The notes beneath the pieces were generated by a model that saw only the letters and a list, made by a program, of their open reading frames with translations, ran no database searches and had not been told where the DNA came from. Below are positions 43,651-53,026 of a stretch of DNA of 64,000 nucleotides, one piece after another (the first letter of the stretch is position 1; every line of letters starts with the position of its first letter). Location: the NCBI RefSeq assembly GCF_001513975.1, contig NZ_KQ947989.1:612432-676431 (forward strand), written 5' to 3'. Source of the stretch: Streptomyces curacoi (GTDB taxonomy: Bacteria > Actinomycetota > Actinomycetes > Streptomycetales > Streptomycetaceae). The translations under genes and the position numbers were made by a program.

Positions 43651-44026
43651 GCCGGTCTCCCCTGCCGCCGGGGAACCCGCCGGCGAGCGGGATGTCGATG
43701 ACGCGCCCGGCCTCGTCGGTCAACTCGCGTGGATCGAGTACGGGGTTGGCGTCGGCGATCTGCCACCACTGGCCGGGGTCGCCGAAGTAGCGCTGCGCGA
43801 GGAGATCGGGGCGCTCGCCGGTGGCGACGGTGTGCGGCAGGGTGAGGTCGCCGTCCTCGGTCTGGTCGAGCGGGGGCAGCAACCGCCGCTTGATGTAACG
43901 GACTTCCGTCCCGTCGGGCAGCCGATGGATCGCGATCTCGGCGTCGTGATAGCGGCTGGTGCGGGGATAGGGGTGGGCGCCCGGGATGGCGTCCAGGGCG
44001 CTCTCGTAAGGCTCGATGCCGGCCAT
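43643..44026 (-). CDS. LysM-like tail protein (gpX-type)
   Basis: A 127-residue protein whose middle (TVATGERPDLLAQRYFGDPGQWWQIADANPVLDPRELTDEAGRVIDIPL) is a LysM-like fold as in phage gpX proteins that join tube and hub. In Afp-type systems this domain is the C-terminal part of the CIS tube-type protein; here it is a separate gene 10 bp after it. The start is the ATG at 44026. Confidence 0.82.
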   Translation of the reverse strand: MAGIEPYESALDAIPGAHPYPRTSRYHDAEIAIHRLPDGTEVRYIKRRLLPPLDQTEDGDLTLPHTVATGERPDLLAQRYFGDPGQWWQIADANPVLDPRELTDEAGRVIDIPLAGGFPGGRGDRRV

Positions 44027-44036
44027 GGTGTGCTGC

Positions 44037-44723
44037 TCAGCCCCTTCCGATCACGGCGTTGGTTCCGGAGAGCCCGAGCGAGCCCAGGCCGCCGCCGCGC
44101 GCGGCTGCGGCGAGGCGTTCCTTCTGGGCGAGGTGGGCCATGTACAGGTCGGCGCCGCGGTGTCCTGCGGGCAGGTCGCTGACGGTGAGGATCTTCATGC
44201 CGATGCTGAGGGAGGCGCGAATGGGGTTGAGGTTCACGTCAAAGGCGGACTCGTTGACGGACAGCTCGGTCAGCCGCACGGGCATGACCCGCTTGCTCCC
44301 CCACGTGAACAGCGTCAGCGGCATCTCGATCGGACTGATCTCGATGGCCCCCTTCTGCGACAGCTTGCTCGCCGCGCGGAGCTGGGCGACGGTCGGCTGC
44401 ACCAGCATTTCGAGGGTCGCGAGCTGCGGGTGGATCCCGTCGGGCGCGGCGATCTCGAACTGGTCGGTCGCATCGATCTCGGCGGTGAACTTCCAGGTCT
44501 CCTGGGCGGGCCCCTTGAGACGAAGGGCCTCGTTGCGGTCCCCGCTGCCGGCGCCACCGCTGCCGGAATCACCACTGTCGCCGGCGGACTGGGGGGCGAC
44601 ACTGCGCTCAAGGGTGTCCGGGTTGAACTGCAGGACGATGATCCGCTGGGGGGTGCCGGTGTCGGGGTTGACTACGACTATTCCGGAGCGGATGGGTTTG
44701 GGGATGTCGGCGTAGCGGGTCAC
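44037..44723 (-). CDS. Contractile injection system tube-type adaptor protein (Afp7-like N-terminal domain)
   Basis: A 228-residue protein with the CIS tube family pattern: an RIIVLQFNPDTLERS start, WKFTAEIDATDQFE, LATLEMLVQPTVAQLRAASKL, and LTELSVNESAFDVNLNPIRASLSIGMKIL. Such proteins form the first ring that links hub and inner tube. A Gly/Ser loop (GDSGDSGSGGAGSGDRN) interrupts the domain near residue 50-65. It starts 20 bp after the 410-residue lower-GC gene, which is inserted between this and the upstream structural genes. Confidence 0.85.
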   Translation of the reverse strand: MTRYADIPKPIRSGIVVVNPDTGTPQRIIVLQFNPDTLERSVAPQSAGDSGDSGSGGAGSGDRNEALRLKGPAQETWKFTAEIDATDQFEIAAPDGIHPQLATLEMLVQPTVAQLRAASKLSQKGAIEISPIEMPLTLFTWGSKRVMPVRLTELSVNESAFDVNLNPIRASLSIGMKILTVSDLPAGHRGADLYMAHLAQKERLAAAARGGGLGSLGLSGTNAVIGRG

Positions 44724-44742
44724 TTCTCAGCCTTTCCGGCGG

Positions 44743-45975
44743 TCAGACCTGAAACTCTGTGACGGAAACCTGACAGTCGTCGCACCAGAACCCGTAAAGG
44801 GTGCCGGTGAAGCCCATGTGACCGTACGGAGTCGGTCCACTGTCGACAGACGCCAGGAAAGGCATGCTCTTACCGCATTCGGGACAATGCGGATGGGCCT
44901 CGATCCGAATCCACTGCGGCAGCCCTCCAACCTGATAGCGAGACTGTCCCGCGGTCGCCCGCATACTGATGCCGACCTGGTTCCGGTGCGGTTCCAGGAT
45001 GAGTGACAAATCGCCCGGCACAATGCGACGTTCGGGATCCGAGGGTCCCTGCTCCCCGTGATAGACCTCGATCCCATCAGAGGTCAGGCGCACGGTGACG
45101 GAATCCAGAATTCCGCAGTCGCAGGTGTACCAGAAGAACGAGGGATCCGCGCTCAGCTCAAAAGGAAGATCGCCCGCCGACAGGGTGAGGACTCGTTCTG
45201 TCGCAGCCGAGCAGGAAAGGCAGATCGGCATGGCCTTCCCAAGAGATCCACCCATCGCGTGCGGCGACTCCCCGCCACCGGTGACGGATCCCATCAAGGC
45301 AGGCAGGAAACCTGCACTTCGATCACTGTCGGGGAGGCGTCCGGAGAGGCAGAGAAGCCGTTCCCATTCATCAGGGTCCGCGATCTCATCCTGCATTGAG
45401 GCGATGGCTGCCGCGGCATGACCCGTACGAATCAGCGCCAGGGACTCCAGGAGGCCAGTGTCTTCCGCTCCGCCCGCACGGCGCCACTTCTCCTGAAAGG
45501 CATCCACCAGTTCTTCCGGCGCACCGGACAGCAGACCGCGATGGATCGACCGGTTCTCGATACTGTCGGCAAAGGGCCGGAGCAATTCCGGAGCATAGGC
45601 AGCGATGTTGAAGGCCACACTGTTCAACGGCGAGCCTTTTTCCGGATTCCGCAGGTAGTCGTCCACGAAGTCCCGGAGGACATCGTCGGCGAGCCAGGGA
45701 ACCAGGCGGGCCGCCGAGCGCACAGCGGGCAGGCCGGAGCTCCGCAGCCGCTGCGCGACTCGCGTCTTCTCCGGTGCCGCTGCCGGCAGCAGCGCCAGAT
45801 ACTGCGCCGCGAAACCCGCAATCCGCTCGTCATCGGTTTCGAGCAGACACTCGACAACGGCTCCCAGTCCCCGATCGGCCGAGGGAGACAATTCCAACGC
45901 AATCCTGTCGACTCGCTCGCGGACCGACAATGACTGGTCACCAGCGATTCCGGCCACCATCTCGGAAGTGCTCAC
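44743..45975 (-). CDS. HEAT-repeat/zinc-ribbon protein, candidate immunity partner of the DUF4157 effector
   Basis: A 410-residue soluble protein of no family I can name firmly. Residues ~1-200 look like short HEAT-type helical repeats (RGLGAVVECLLETDDERIAGFAAQYLALLP, LPWLADDVLRDFVDDYLRNPEKG). Residues ~240-410 form a beta-rich part with paired cysteines (CLSC, CDCG, CPECGKSMPFL, CDDC), and QVGGLPQWIRIEAHPHCPECGKSMPFLA resembles the GG-x-P-x-W/cysteine pattern of DUF1963-type proteins. Sampled lines are about 58-65% GC by hand count, below the mid-70s of flanking structural genes. Its ATG overlaps the effector stop by four bases. Position and composition suggest an immunity or chaperone role; this is inference. 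Confidence 0.5.
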   Translation of the reverse strand: MSTSEMVAGIAGDQSLSVRERVDRIALELSPSADRGLGAVVECLLETDDERIAGFAAQYLALLPAAAPEKTRVAQRLRSSGLPAVRSAARLVPWLADDVLRDFVDDYLRNPEKGSPLNSVAFNIAAYAPELLRPFADSIENRSIHRGLLSGAPEELVDAFQEKWRRAGGAEDTGLLESLALIRTGHAAAAIASMQDEIADPDEWERLLCLSGRLPDSDRSAGFLPALMGSVTGGGESPHAMGGSLGKAMPICLSCSAATERVLTLSAGDLPFELSADPSFFWYTCDCGILDSVTVRLTSDGIEVYHGEQGPSDPERRIVPGDLSLILEPHRNQVGISMRATAGQSRYQVGGLPQWIRIEAHPHCPECGKSMPFLASVDSGPTPYGHMGFTGTLYGFWCDDCQVSVTEFQV

Positions 45976-48900
45976 GGACTGCCCCTTCGCGCCTGCAGTT
46001 CAACTGCCTTGCTGTAGTAATCCCGCAGCATCCTATCGGTTGCCGCACGGTACGCCACGTCGCCCCTCCTGATGACGAGCCGGTAATGCCGTATGAACGC
46101 GACGACGATTTCCGGAGTCAAATCTTGCTCATCGAGCAGGTGCTTGAGGTACGTCTCGTAGTCCATTTCGACGGCCTTGGCCGGATCCCGAGCGTCTGCC
46201 TCCTGCAACGCCGGATCCCTGTACCTCCTGAAGAACGTCCTTGATATCTTCTCGTGCAGCGGCAGCGGGAGGTTGATCGTCAAGCCCTCGTCGTAAACGC
46301 GCTGGGCCCTCTCGTCCCGTTCCCGCTTCTTTTTGCCGGGCTTCTTCACGGTGAGCAGTTTCTCGCGCCGATACAGCTCCTGCTCTTCATCCTCCGGCAA
46401 CAGCTCATCGATTTCGTCCGGCTCCAGGGGGCGTTGCAGCTCCCTTTCCTTCTCCTCGCGCCTTCGCTCCAGTTCGGCAGCCTTGACCCTGTTCTTCTCC
46501 ATCTGGATGAGAGCGGCGCCGGCCGGTATGTGGTCGGGGGTGTACTTCTTCGAACGGTCCTGGATCTTCTTGTTGGCAGATTTGTGGCCTCGCTCCTCCG
46601 CCTCGGCCCAGGTAAGGGGCTCCCAGGGCTTCGGCGCACCTTCCGCCTGCTCCTCCGGGCCCGCGTTCTCCAGAATGGCGCGCAGGGCAGGGGACAACTT
46701 CTGCTCGCGCTGATCCGCGGCATCGCCCTCGGTCCTGGCCGGCCTGGGACTGGGGCCGGCGGCCTGTTGTGGCTCCTCGTCGGTCTGCGGCTGCGAGTCC
46801 GCCCGACTCTGCGGACCTTCCCGACGCTCCGGCGTCCCGGGCTGGGGAACGCCCTCGAGGTCTTCGGCATCGACCTCCACGCCGTTGACCACATCTTCCT
46901 CGGGGTTCAACCTCGCGATGACCTTGAATTCAGCGCCACCCTGCATCCGGAGCTCCGTCAGGCGATACCAGACGCGCATTCCTGAGAGGGTTGCCGTCAT
47001 CACAGGGCGGCGCACACCCCTGCTGAGCAGGCTCAACAGCTTGGGGCGAATTCGGGCCACCGCCTTGCGCAGTCGCTCCTCCTTCGACTCCTTCGAGTTC
47101 TCTTCCTTCTTGCGCCGGTCCTTTTTGTCCTGCTTCTCCTTCTTCTCCTTGACCGGGTCCGAGTCCTTCCCGGGTCGCCGACCCTTCTCGTCCTTCGGCT
47201 TCCTCGGCTCCTCGTCGCGCTCCTTGGGCTTCCTGCCGTCCCGGTCGTTGTCGTCCCTGCGGCCCTTCGGCCTGGCGTCGTCCTTGCCGTCCTTGGGCCT
47301 TGCCGGCCCGTCCTTGTCTCCTCTGGGCCCGGTAGATCGCTCCCCATTCGGGCGATTCGGGTTCTGGTCCGGGCGGCGAGAGTCCTGCGGGCGGCGGTCA
47401 TCCGGCCGGTTGGAGTCCCGGCCCGGTGAACGGCCGTCGTCCCTGGTGCGGGTGGAGTCCCGGTCGTCCCTCGGGCGGTCCTGCTGCCTGCCGTTGGGCG
47501 CGTCCCGGTCGGGCTTGGGACGCTGCGGCGGTTCCGGGCGCGGGCGTGCGCTCGCGGGTGCGGGCGGACGGGTGTCCTGTCGGGCCTCCGGCCGGTCGGG
47601 CTGAGGACGTCCACGGCCGTCGGTCCTACCGGGACCCGCGGCGGGTCGGCCGGGGGTCGGGCCGACCGGCCTGGGGCGGCCGGCGCCGGGGGTGGCGGGC
47701 GTGCGTCCGGGCGAGGTACGCGGGACTGTGCTGGTCGGGCGGGCCGCCGGAGCGCCTGCAGTCGGCTGTGAGCGCTCTTCGTTCTTCTTGCCCCCCTTGT
47801 CGTCCGCCCCGTCAGCCCCCGCCCCCTTGCCCCCGCCCGGCTTGTCCCCCTTGTCCTTGCCGCCCAGCTTCGCGGCGATGTCCTTGAAGCGGCGGCCGAT
47901 CTTCGCGACGTACTTGCCGATGCCGGACAGCAGTGCCTCGTAGGCGAGTTCGAGCAGGGCTACGATGCCGGCCGCGACCGCCTTCGCGAAGAGGACGCCG
48001 GCGCCGCCCCTGCGGACCGCCTTCAGCCAGTCGAGGACCGCGCCCATCGCGCGCAGGATCTCGCCGAGGGCGCCGATGGCTGTGCGGATGGCGTCGATGA
48101 CGGCCATGACCCAGCCGGCGCCCGGGATGAGCTTGGCGATGACCTTCGTGATGACGATCTCGCCGATGATGAAGGGGAGTTGGGGGACAATCGCGTCCCA
48201 GGTCTCCTTGACGATCTGTTCGAGGGTGATGCCGCCCTTGAGCAGCTTGTCCAGGATGGCCTTCGGAACGCCGATGATCTCCTGGATCTTGGACTGGAAC
48301 CAGTCCTTGACGGCCGCCTTGACCTCGCGGAACAGGTGGTTCTTCGCGCCGTCGACGGCGGAGTTCTTGGCGCCGCTCAGCCAGCCGCCGGGGTCGGAGA
48401 GGAAGTCGACCGCGATGAGCATGAACTCGCCGAGCGCGCTGAGCATTCGGGAGGCGAACTGAAGGACCGCCTTCACCGCCGCCACGATCGCCTTGACCGC
48501 GTCGAGGAGCGCCTTCTTCAGGACGTCCAGGATGCTGCTCAGGAGCTTGCCGATGGCGTTCAGGAGGTCGGTGATCGCCTTCTTCAGGGCCTCGGCCAGG
48601 CGCTGCACCAGGGCGATCGCCGCCGTGATCAGGTCCGTGATGAACTTGCGGATCCGTGCCGCCAGTTCGATCACCGCCCGCACCATCGCCAGCGCGAACT
48701 CGATCAGTTCCTTGATGAGGTTCTTGATCGCTTCGACGATGTTCTTACGGGCCTCGTTGATCCAGCGCTCGACCGTGTCCTTGAAGTTCTTGATGAAGCC
48801 GACGACCGCGTCCCGCGCCGCCCGGATGACCCGGACGATCGCGTTCTTGATCTCGATGACCTTCTGTTTGATCCAGTCGAAAGCCTTGGTGATCCAGTTG

Positions 48901-51900
48901 CCCGAGTCCTGGACGGCACCGTCGCGCTGCTTCTCCGCGTCGCGCTCCGCCTTGTCGCTCTCGTCCTGGATCTTCTTGTCGCTGCCCTCCTTCTCCTTCT
49001 CGACGTTGTCGTCGGTCTGCTTTTCCTTGTCCTCGACGTCCTTGCGGACCTTGTCGTGCCGCTCGGTCTTCTTGTCGCCGAGGCTCTTGAGCTCCTCGTC
49101 CTGCTCCTTGCGCCAGTCCTCCCGCTGGGCGGTGACCTCGCTCATGGCCTTCTCGCGCTCACCGGCCTGCGTCTCGGTGTTCGTCGCGATCTCGGCGTCG
49201 ACCTGCCGCTTGTGCTTGGCCTGCGAGTCCCGGAAGTCCCGGTCCTTGGCCTGCCGGCCCTCGGACATGGTCTTCTGGCCGTCGCTGAACGCCGCCTGGA
49301 ACTGCGGCCCCTGCTCGTGCTCCGCCACCTCGGAGGCGGCCTCCGGCGGTACGGCCCCCGTGGCCCCGCCGCCCTCCACCGCGACGCCCTCGCCGCCCTG
49401 CGCGCCCGGAACCTCGGCGGTCAGCTCCTCCTTGGGCGCGTTGGGGTAGACCTGGTCCTCGCCCATGCCCCGCCCGGCGTCGTCGCGGGCCGTCGCGACG
49501 GTCTCCTGGCCCTTGGCGTCGACATGGCCGTCCTGCTCGCCGGCGCTCTGCTCCGCCTGGCCCTTCAGCTCCACGCCCGGCGCGTTGCCCGCCTGGGCCT
49601 GCTTGAGCGCCTCGTCCTTCGTCGGCAGCCCGGCGAACTTGGCGGCCAGCTCCTGCGGGTCCACCTCGAAGCCGAGCCAGCTCGCGACCTTGCCGATGCC
49701 GAAGCCGAGGGCCATCTTGAAGGTGTCCCAGCCGCCGGGCTCCTCGGCCTTCTCCGCCTCGATCTGGCCCTCGGGCTCCTTGGCGCCCGTGACCTCGGCC
49801 TTCTCCTGCTCCGGGGCCTGGGCCTCCTGCGGCTTGTCCTCGGAGTACTCGGCCGGGGCGTCCGTCTTCGGCTTGCCCTGAAGCGTCTGCGGCGCGCCCG
49901 CCGGGCGCTGCATCGAGGGGGGTGCGGAGGCCAGCGTCTTGTGCTCGTCGCCGACCGTGCGGTCCACCGCGCCGCCGACCCCGCCCATGGCCTGAAGTGC
50001 CTTGTGCGGCTTGAGCTTCGAGGCCGTCGCCAGTCCGGCCTCCGGCGAGACCCCGGAGAGGTTCGGGACCGGCGCGGAGTCCTTCTTGCCCTTGCCGGCG
50101 GCCGGGGCGGCCCCGCCGCCACCGCCACCGCCACCACCTCCGCCACCGGTGCCACCACCGCCGCGCGCGGCCTTCGGTGCCGGTGCGCTCTCCCGCTCGG
50201 CCTGCGGTTCCGGGGCCGCCTTCGCCGACGCCGGCTCCGACTTCGCAGCGGCGGCGGGTGCGGACGCGGGCGCCGACCGGGCCGGCGCCGCCGGTGTCTC
50301 CGTACGAGCAGGCGCTTGGGTACGGCTCTCCCGCGCCGGCGCCTCACCGGCCGACTCGGCACCGGAGGAGCCCGAAGTCCCGGACGTCCCGGACGAGTTC
50401 GCCGTACCGGCACCTCCCGTCCCGTCGGACGCCCCGGGCGCTGTGGTTCCGCCCCCGCCGACATTCGACGCCTCCTGCGCGGAACCCCCGCTCTGCTCCC
50501 CCTGCGTGCCGGGCTCCGCCGAGCCGCCGCCGTCGCCGCCGCCCGCGCCGGCTTCCTTCGCCCCGGCGTCACTCTGCGCCGACTGGCCACCCTTGGCCTG
50601 CTGTGACTCCTTCTCCGGCGCGGCGGCACCCTTGTCGCCCGCCGCGGCCGTGCCCTTCTCCTCCTTGGCGGCCGTCTCCTTGGCCGCACTTCCGCCTTCG
50701 GACTTCCCCTCCTGCTTGCCCGGCGCCTCCTGCACCGTGGTCTGCGCCGCGACCGGCCCCACCTTGGGGTCGTCGCCGCTCTTGGGGTCCCGGGTGCCCG
50801 ATACGGACGGCGCGGTGGCCTGCTGCAGTGCCAGAGCGCCCAGCCCGGTACCGCTGTCGGGCCCGCCTTCGGTCTCCGGGGCGGCGGACTCCGGCTCCGT
50901 GGCGGTGTCGGCCGGCTCCTCCTCGGGCTCGGCCGCCTCGTCCTCGGCGTCCTCCGCCTCCCGCTCGGCCTGGATCTGTTCGGCCTTCGTCGGCGGCGGT
51001 GCGGGGAAGGACGGAGTCGTCCGGGCGGACGCGGGCGCGGACGGGTCCAGTTCGTCCGCGGTCGGCACGGCGGAGATGTCGAGGTCCTGCTGCGGAACGA
51101 AGTCGTCCGGCTGGAGCTTGACGTCCCAGGCGCTCGGCTCCTCGCCCCCGACCTCGACCTCCGACTCGCTGCCGGAGCCGAACGGGTCCTCGTCGGTCTC
51201 CTCGTCCAGCCCGGCGAGATCCTGGTTGCGCTTGCCGTCGAGCGTGCTGAGCTTGCCGGGCAGCTGGGTGTCCTTGCCGGACGCCGTCGGTGAACCGGTC
51301 GGCTTCTGCTGCCCCCGCTTGTCCTGCTGCTTCACCTGCCGTCCGGCCACGACCGCCTCGGCCGCGCCCGGGCGGTTCTTCGCCGCGGACTCCTCCTTGC
51401 TCGCGGCGGCCGCGTCCTGCCGCTCGGTCTGCTCCTTGCCGGCCGACTCCCCGGACTTCTGCTTGCCACCCGAGTCCCCCGACTGCTCCTTGCCGCCCGA
51501 CTTCGCGGAGCCCTTGCCCGACGCCGAATCGGCGGACTTGTTCTCCCCCTGCTGCCGTCCGCCGCCGGACCCTGACGAGGAGGATGAGGAGGACGAGTCC
51601 TGCTCCTCGCGGGACGCCGTCCCACCGGACGTCGAGCCCGCAGCCGACCCGGAACCCGACCCGGATCCCTCGACGGCCGGCGCCCCGTGCCCCGCCCCGC
51701 CGGGCGCGCCTCCGCCCTGCGGTGTGGTCCCGTGCTCCGCGGTGCCGCCGTTCTGCGGCGTGCTGCCGGCCGCGCCCTCCTCGCCGGACTGCTCCTTCTC
51801 CGGCCCGGGCGCGAGCCGGGGCCGTTCCTCCTCGGCCCGCCGCTCCTCGGCCGTGCGCAGCGCGTTCTCGCGCTCGGTACGCACTTCCTCCGCCGTGTCC

Positions 51901-52733
51901 GGCTCGATCTCCGGGGCGTCGTGCGCGTCCCGTTCCAGACCGTCCTCGGCGTAGTCGTCGTACGCCTCGATCTCGTCGACGAGATCGAGTACCCGGTCGT
52001 GCTCCGAGCCGAGCAGGCGGCTCTCCAGGCGTACGAGGACGCCGTCGAGCAACTCCTCGGGCAGTCGGGCAAGTTGCTTGCGGGTGCGCTGGGACAGGTC
52101 CTCGGGGTCGCCGCGCAGGGACCGTACGAGGGAGTTGGCGAGGCGGTCGACGAGGGTCGCCGGGTCGATGGCCTCCGCGCGGTTGCGGTCGGCGTCGACG
52201 GTGGCGTAGCGCAGCCAGCCGGGTGTGGCCTGGTCCTGCTCGACGTCCGCCGTCTCGGGCCGGGACTCCGGCTCTCGTACGAGATCCCGCGCCGCCGACT
52301 CCGCCTCCCGCTCGATCGCCTGCTGCGGCAGGCTCACCGCGCCCAGTTCACGCCCGGCCCGCAGGGTGCCGAGGCCGTGCGGGTTCTGGACGGTGTGCAG
52401 GAGTTCGTGGGCGAGCAGGCGGCGGCCTTCGTCCGTGCCCGGTTTGAAGGCGCCCTCGCGGAAGAAGACGTCCTGGCCGACGGCGACCGCGTCGGCGCCG
52501 AGCAGCTCGGTCAGCTGCCCGGCGTCCCGGCCGGTGTGCAGGCGGACGCGGCTGAGGTCGTGGCCGAGCTGTTCCTCCAGTTCCCTGCGCACGCCCGGGT
52601 CGAGCGGCTGTCCGGCGCCGCTGACGATGTCCTTGGGCTCCGGTGTACGGGACTTGGCGGCACGCTCCTTGCGCTTGCGGCGGCGCTGTTCGGCGGCCTG
52701 CTCGGCACGGGCGTCCTGGGACTGGGAGCTCAT
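45972..52733 (-). CDS. Giant DUF4157 (eCIS core domain) protein, probable injected effector with exchangeable C-terminal tip
   Basis: A 2,253-residue protein. Residues ~40-120 are the DUF4157 domain common among eCIS cargo: PLDPGVRRELEEQLGHDLSRVRLHTG and LLAHELLHTVQ, with a zinc-protease-like HELLH at 109-113. Residues ~270-1000 are low-complexity Gly/Ser/Glu/Ala with a polyglycine run. A charged coiled coil (~1190-1275) leads to an amphipathic/hydrophobic helical region (~1275-1610: WIKQKVIEIKNAIVRVIRAARDAVVGFIKNF, LPFIIGEIVITKVIAKLIPGAGWVMAVIDAI) that could insert in membranes or act as a tape measure. A Pro/Arg/Asp linker (~1615-1880) follows. The last ~350 residues have lower GC and a YTPDHIPAGAALI motif reminiscent of HNH-type toxin domains; that link is weak. 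Confidence 0.72.
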   Translation of the reverse strand: MSSQSQDARAEQAAEQRRRKRKERAAKSRTPEPKDIVSGAGQPLDPGVRRELEEQLGHDLSRVRLHTGRDAGQLTELLGADAVAVGQDVFFREGAFKPGTDEGRRLLAHELLHTVQNPHGLGTLRAGRELGAVSLPQQAIEREAESAARDLVREPESRPETADVEQDQATPGWLRYATVDADRNRAEAIDPATLVDRLANSLVRSLRGDPEDLSQRTRKQLARLPEELLDGVLVRLESRLLGSEHDRVLDLVDEIEAYDDYAEDGLERDAHDAPEIEPDTAEEVRTERENALRTAEERRAEEERPRLAPGPEKEQSGEEGAAGSTPQNGGTAEHGTTPQGGGAPGGAGHGAPAVEGSGSGSGSAAGSTSGGTASREEQDSSSSSSSSGSGGGRQQGENKSADSASGKGSAKSGGKEQSGDSGGKQKSGESAGKEQTERQDAAAASKEESAAKNRPGAAEAVVAGRQVKQQDKRGQQKPTGSPTASGKDTQLPGKLSTLDGKRNQDLAGLDEETDEDPFGSGSESEVEVGGEEPSAWDVKLQPDDFVPQQDLDISAVPTADELDPSAPASARTTPSFPAPPPTKAEQIQAEREAEDAEDEAAEPEEEPADTATEPESAAPETEGGPDSGTGLGALALQQATAPSVSGTRDPKSGDDPKVGPVAAQTTVQEAPGKQEGKSEGGSAAKETAAKEEKGTAAAGDKGAAAPEKESQQAKGGQSAQSDAGAKEAGAGGGDGGGSAEPGTQGEQSGGSAQEASNVGGGGTTAPGASDGTGGAGTANSSGTSGTSGSSGAESAGEAPARESRTQAPARTETPAAPARSAPASAPAAAAKSEPASAKAAPEPQAERESAPAPKAARGGGGTGGGGGGGGGGGGAAPAAGKGKKDSAPVPNLSGVSPEAGLATASKLKPHKALQAMGGVGGAVDRTVGDEHKTLASAPPSMQRPAGAPQTLQGKPKTDAPAEYSEDKPQEAQAPEQEKAEVTGAKEPEGQIEAEKAEEPGGWDTFKMALGFGIGKVASWLGFEVDPQELAAKFAGLPTKDEALKQAQAGNAPGVELKGQAEQSAGEQDGHVDAKGQETVATARDDAGRGMGEDQVYPNAPKEELTAEVPGAQGGEGVAVEGGGATGAVPPEAASEVAEHEQGPQFQAAFSDGQKTMSEGRQAKDRDFRDSQAKHKRQVDAEIATNTETQAGEREKAMSEVTAQREDWRKEQDEELKSLGDKKTERHDKVRKDVEDKEKQTDDNVEKEKEGSDKKIQDESDKAERDAEKQRDGAVQDSGNWITKAFDWIKQKVIEIKNAIVRVIRAARDAVVGFIKNFKDTVERWINEARKNIVEAIKNLIKELIEFALAMVRAVIELAARIRKFITDLITAAIALVQRLAEALKKAITDLLNAIGKLLSSILDVLKKALLDAVKAIVAAVKAVLQFASRMLSALGEFMLIAVDFLSDPGGWLSGAKNSAVDGAKNHLFREVKAAVKDWFQSKIQEIIGVPKAILDKLLKGGITLEQIVKETWDAIVPQLPFIIGEIVITKVIAKLIPGAGWVMAVIDAIRTAIGALGEILRAMGAVLDWLKAVRRGGAGVLFAKAVAAGIVALLELAYEALLSGIGKYVAKIGRRFKDIAAKLGGKDKGDKPGGGKGAGADGADDKGGKKNEERSQPTAGAPAARPTSTVPRTSPGRTPATPGAGRPRPVGPTPGRPAAGPGRTDGRGRPQPDRPEARQDTRPPAPASARPRPEPPQRPKPDRDAPNGRQQDRPRDDRDSTRTRDDGRSPGRDSNRPDDRRPQDSRRPDQNPNRPNGERSTGPRGDKDGPARPKDGKDDARPKGRRDDNDRDGRKPKERDEEPRKPKDEKGRRPGKDSDPVKEKKEKQDKKDRRKKEENSKESKEERLRKAVARIRPKLLSLLSRGVRRPVMTATLSGMRVWYRLTELRMQGGAEFKVIARLNPEEDVVNGVEVDAEDLEGVPQPGTPERREGPQSRADSQPQTDEEPQQAAGPSPRPARTEGDAADQREQKLSPALRAILENAGPEEQAEGAPKPWEPLTWAEAEERGHKSANKKIQDRSKKYTPDHIPAGAALIQMEKNRVKAAELERRREEKERELQRPLEPDEIDELLPEDEEQELYRREKLLTVKKPGKKKRERDERAQRVYDEGLTINLPLPLHEKISRTFFRRYRDPALQEADARDPAKAVEMDYETYLKHLLDEQDLTPEIVVAFIRHYRLVIRRGDVAYRAATDRMLRDYYSKAVELQARRGSP

Positions 52734-53026
52734 CGCGTCACCTCCCCGTGGCCACTGAGCCCTTCGTGCACCGCGCGGGCCAGTTCCTGGCCGAGGCGGC
52801 GGGCGGACAGTCCGGCGGGCAGGGGCGGCAGTCCGGACAGCGCGTCGAGGGTCAGGGCACCGTCCGCGGCCAGCGGAACGCCGTGGACCCGGACCAGGCG
52901 GGTCAGTTCGCGTTCGAAGGCGACCGACACCCGCTCCGGGTCCACCCGGAAGCCGTGGAGGGCGAGTTCGCCGATCTCCACCCGGATCTCACGAGGCTCT
53001 CTGTGGGCCTCCCCGCTCACACCCAT
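52730..53026 (-). CDS. Small conserved-looking eCIS protein of unknown function
   Basis: A 98-residue protein: EIRVEIGELALHGFRVDPERVSVAFERELTRLVRVHGVPL, then an Ala/Leu-rich region and LSARRLGQELARAVHEGLSG. The opening resembles the VxVxIGxLxL pattern of the Pro/Ala-rich protein three genes upstream (VQVQIGRLEVTA). It overlaps the ATPase stop by ten bases and the effector start by four, with GGGGGAGGTG upstream of its ATG at 53026. Its place directly before the effector suggests an adaptor or loading factor; function is unknown. Confidence 0.7.
   Translation of the reverse strand: MGVSGEAHREPREIRVEIGELALHGFRVDPERVSVAFERELTRLVRVHGVPLAADGALTLDALSGLPPLPAGLSARRLGQELARAVHEGLSGHGEVTR

Noticed and set aside
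50110..50165. Polyglycine run in the giant protein as a frameshift artefact
   Set aside because: The frame stays open on both sides with consistent composition, so it is taken as a real low-complexity linker, although sequencing slippage here cannot be excluded.
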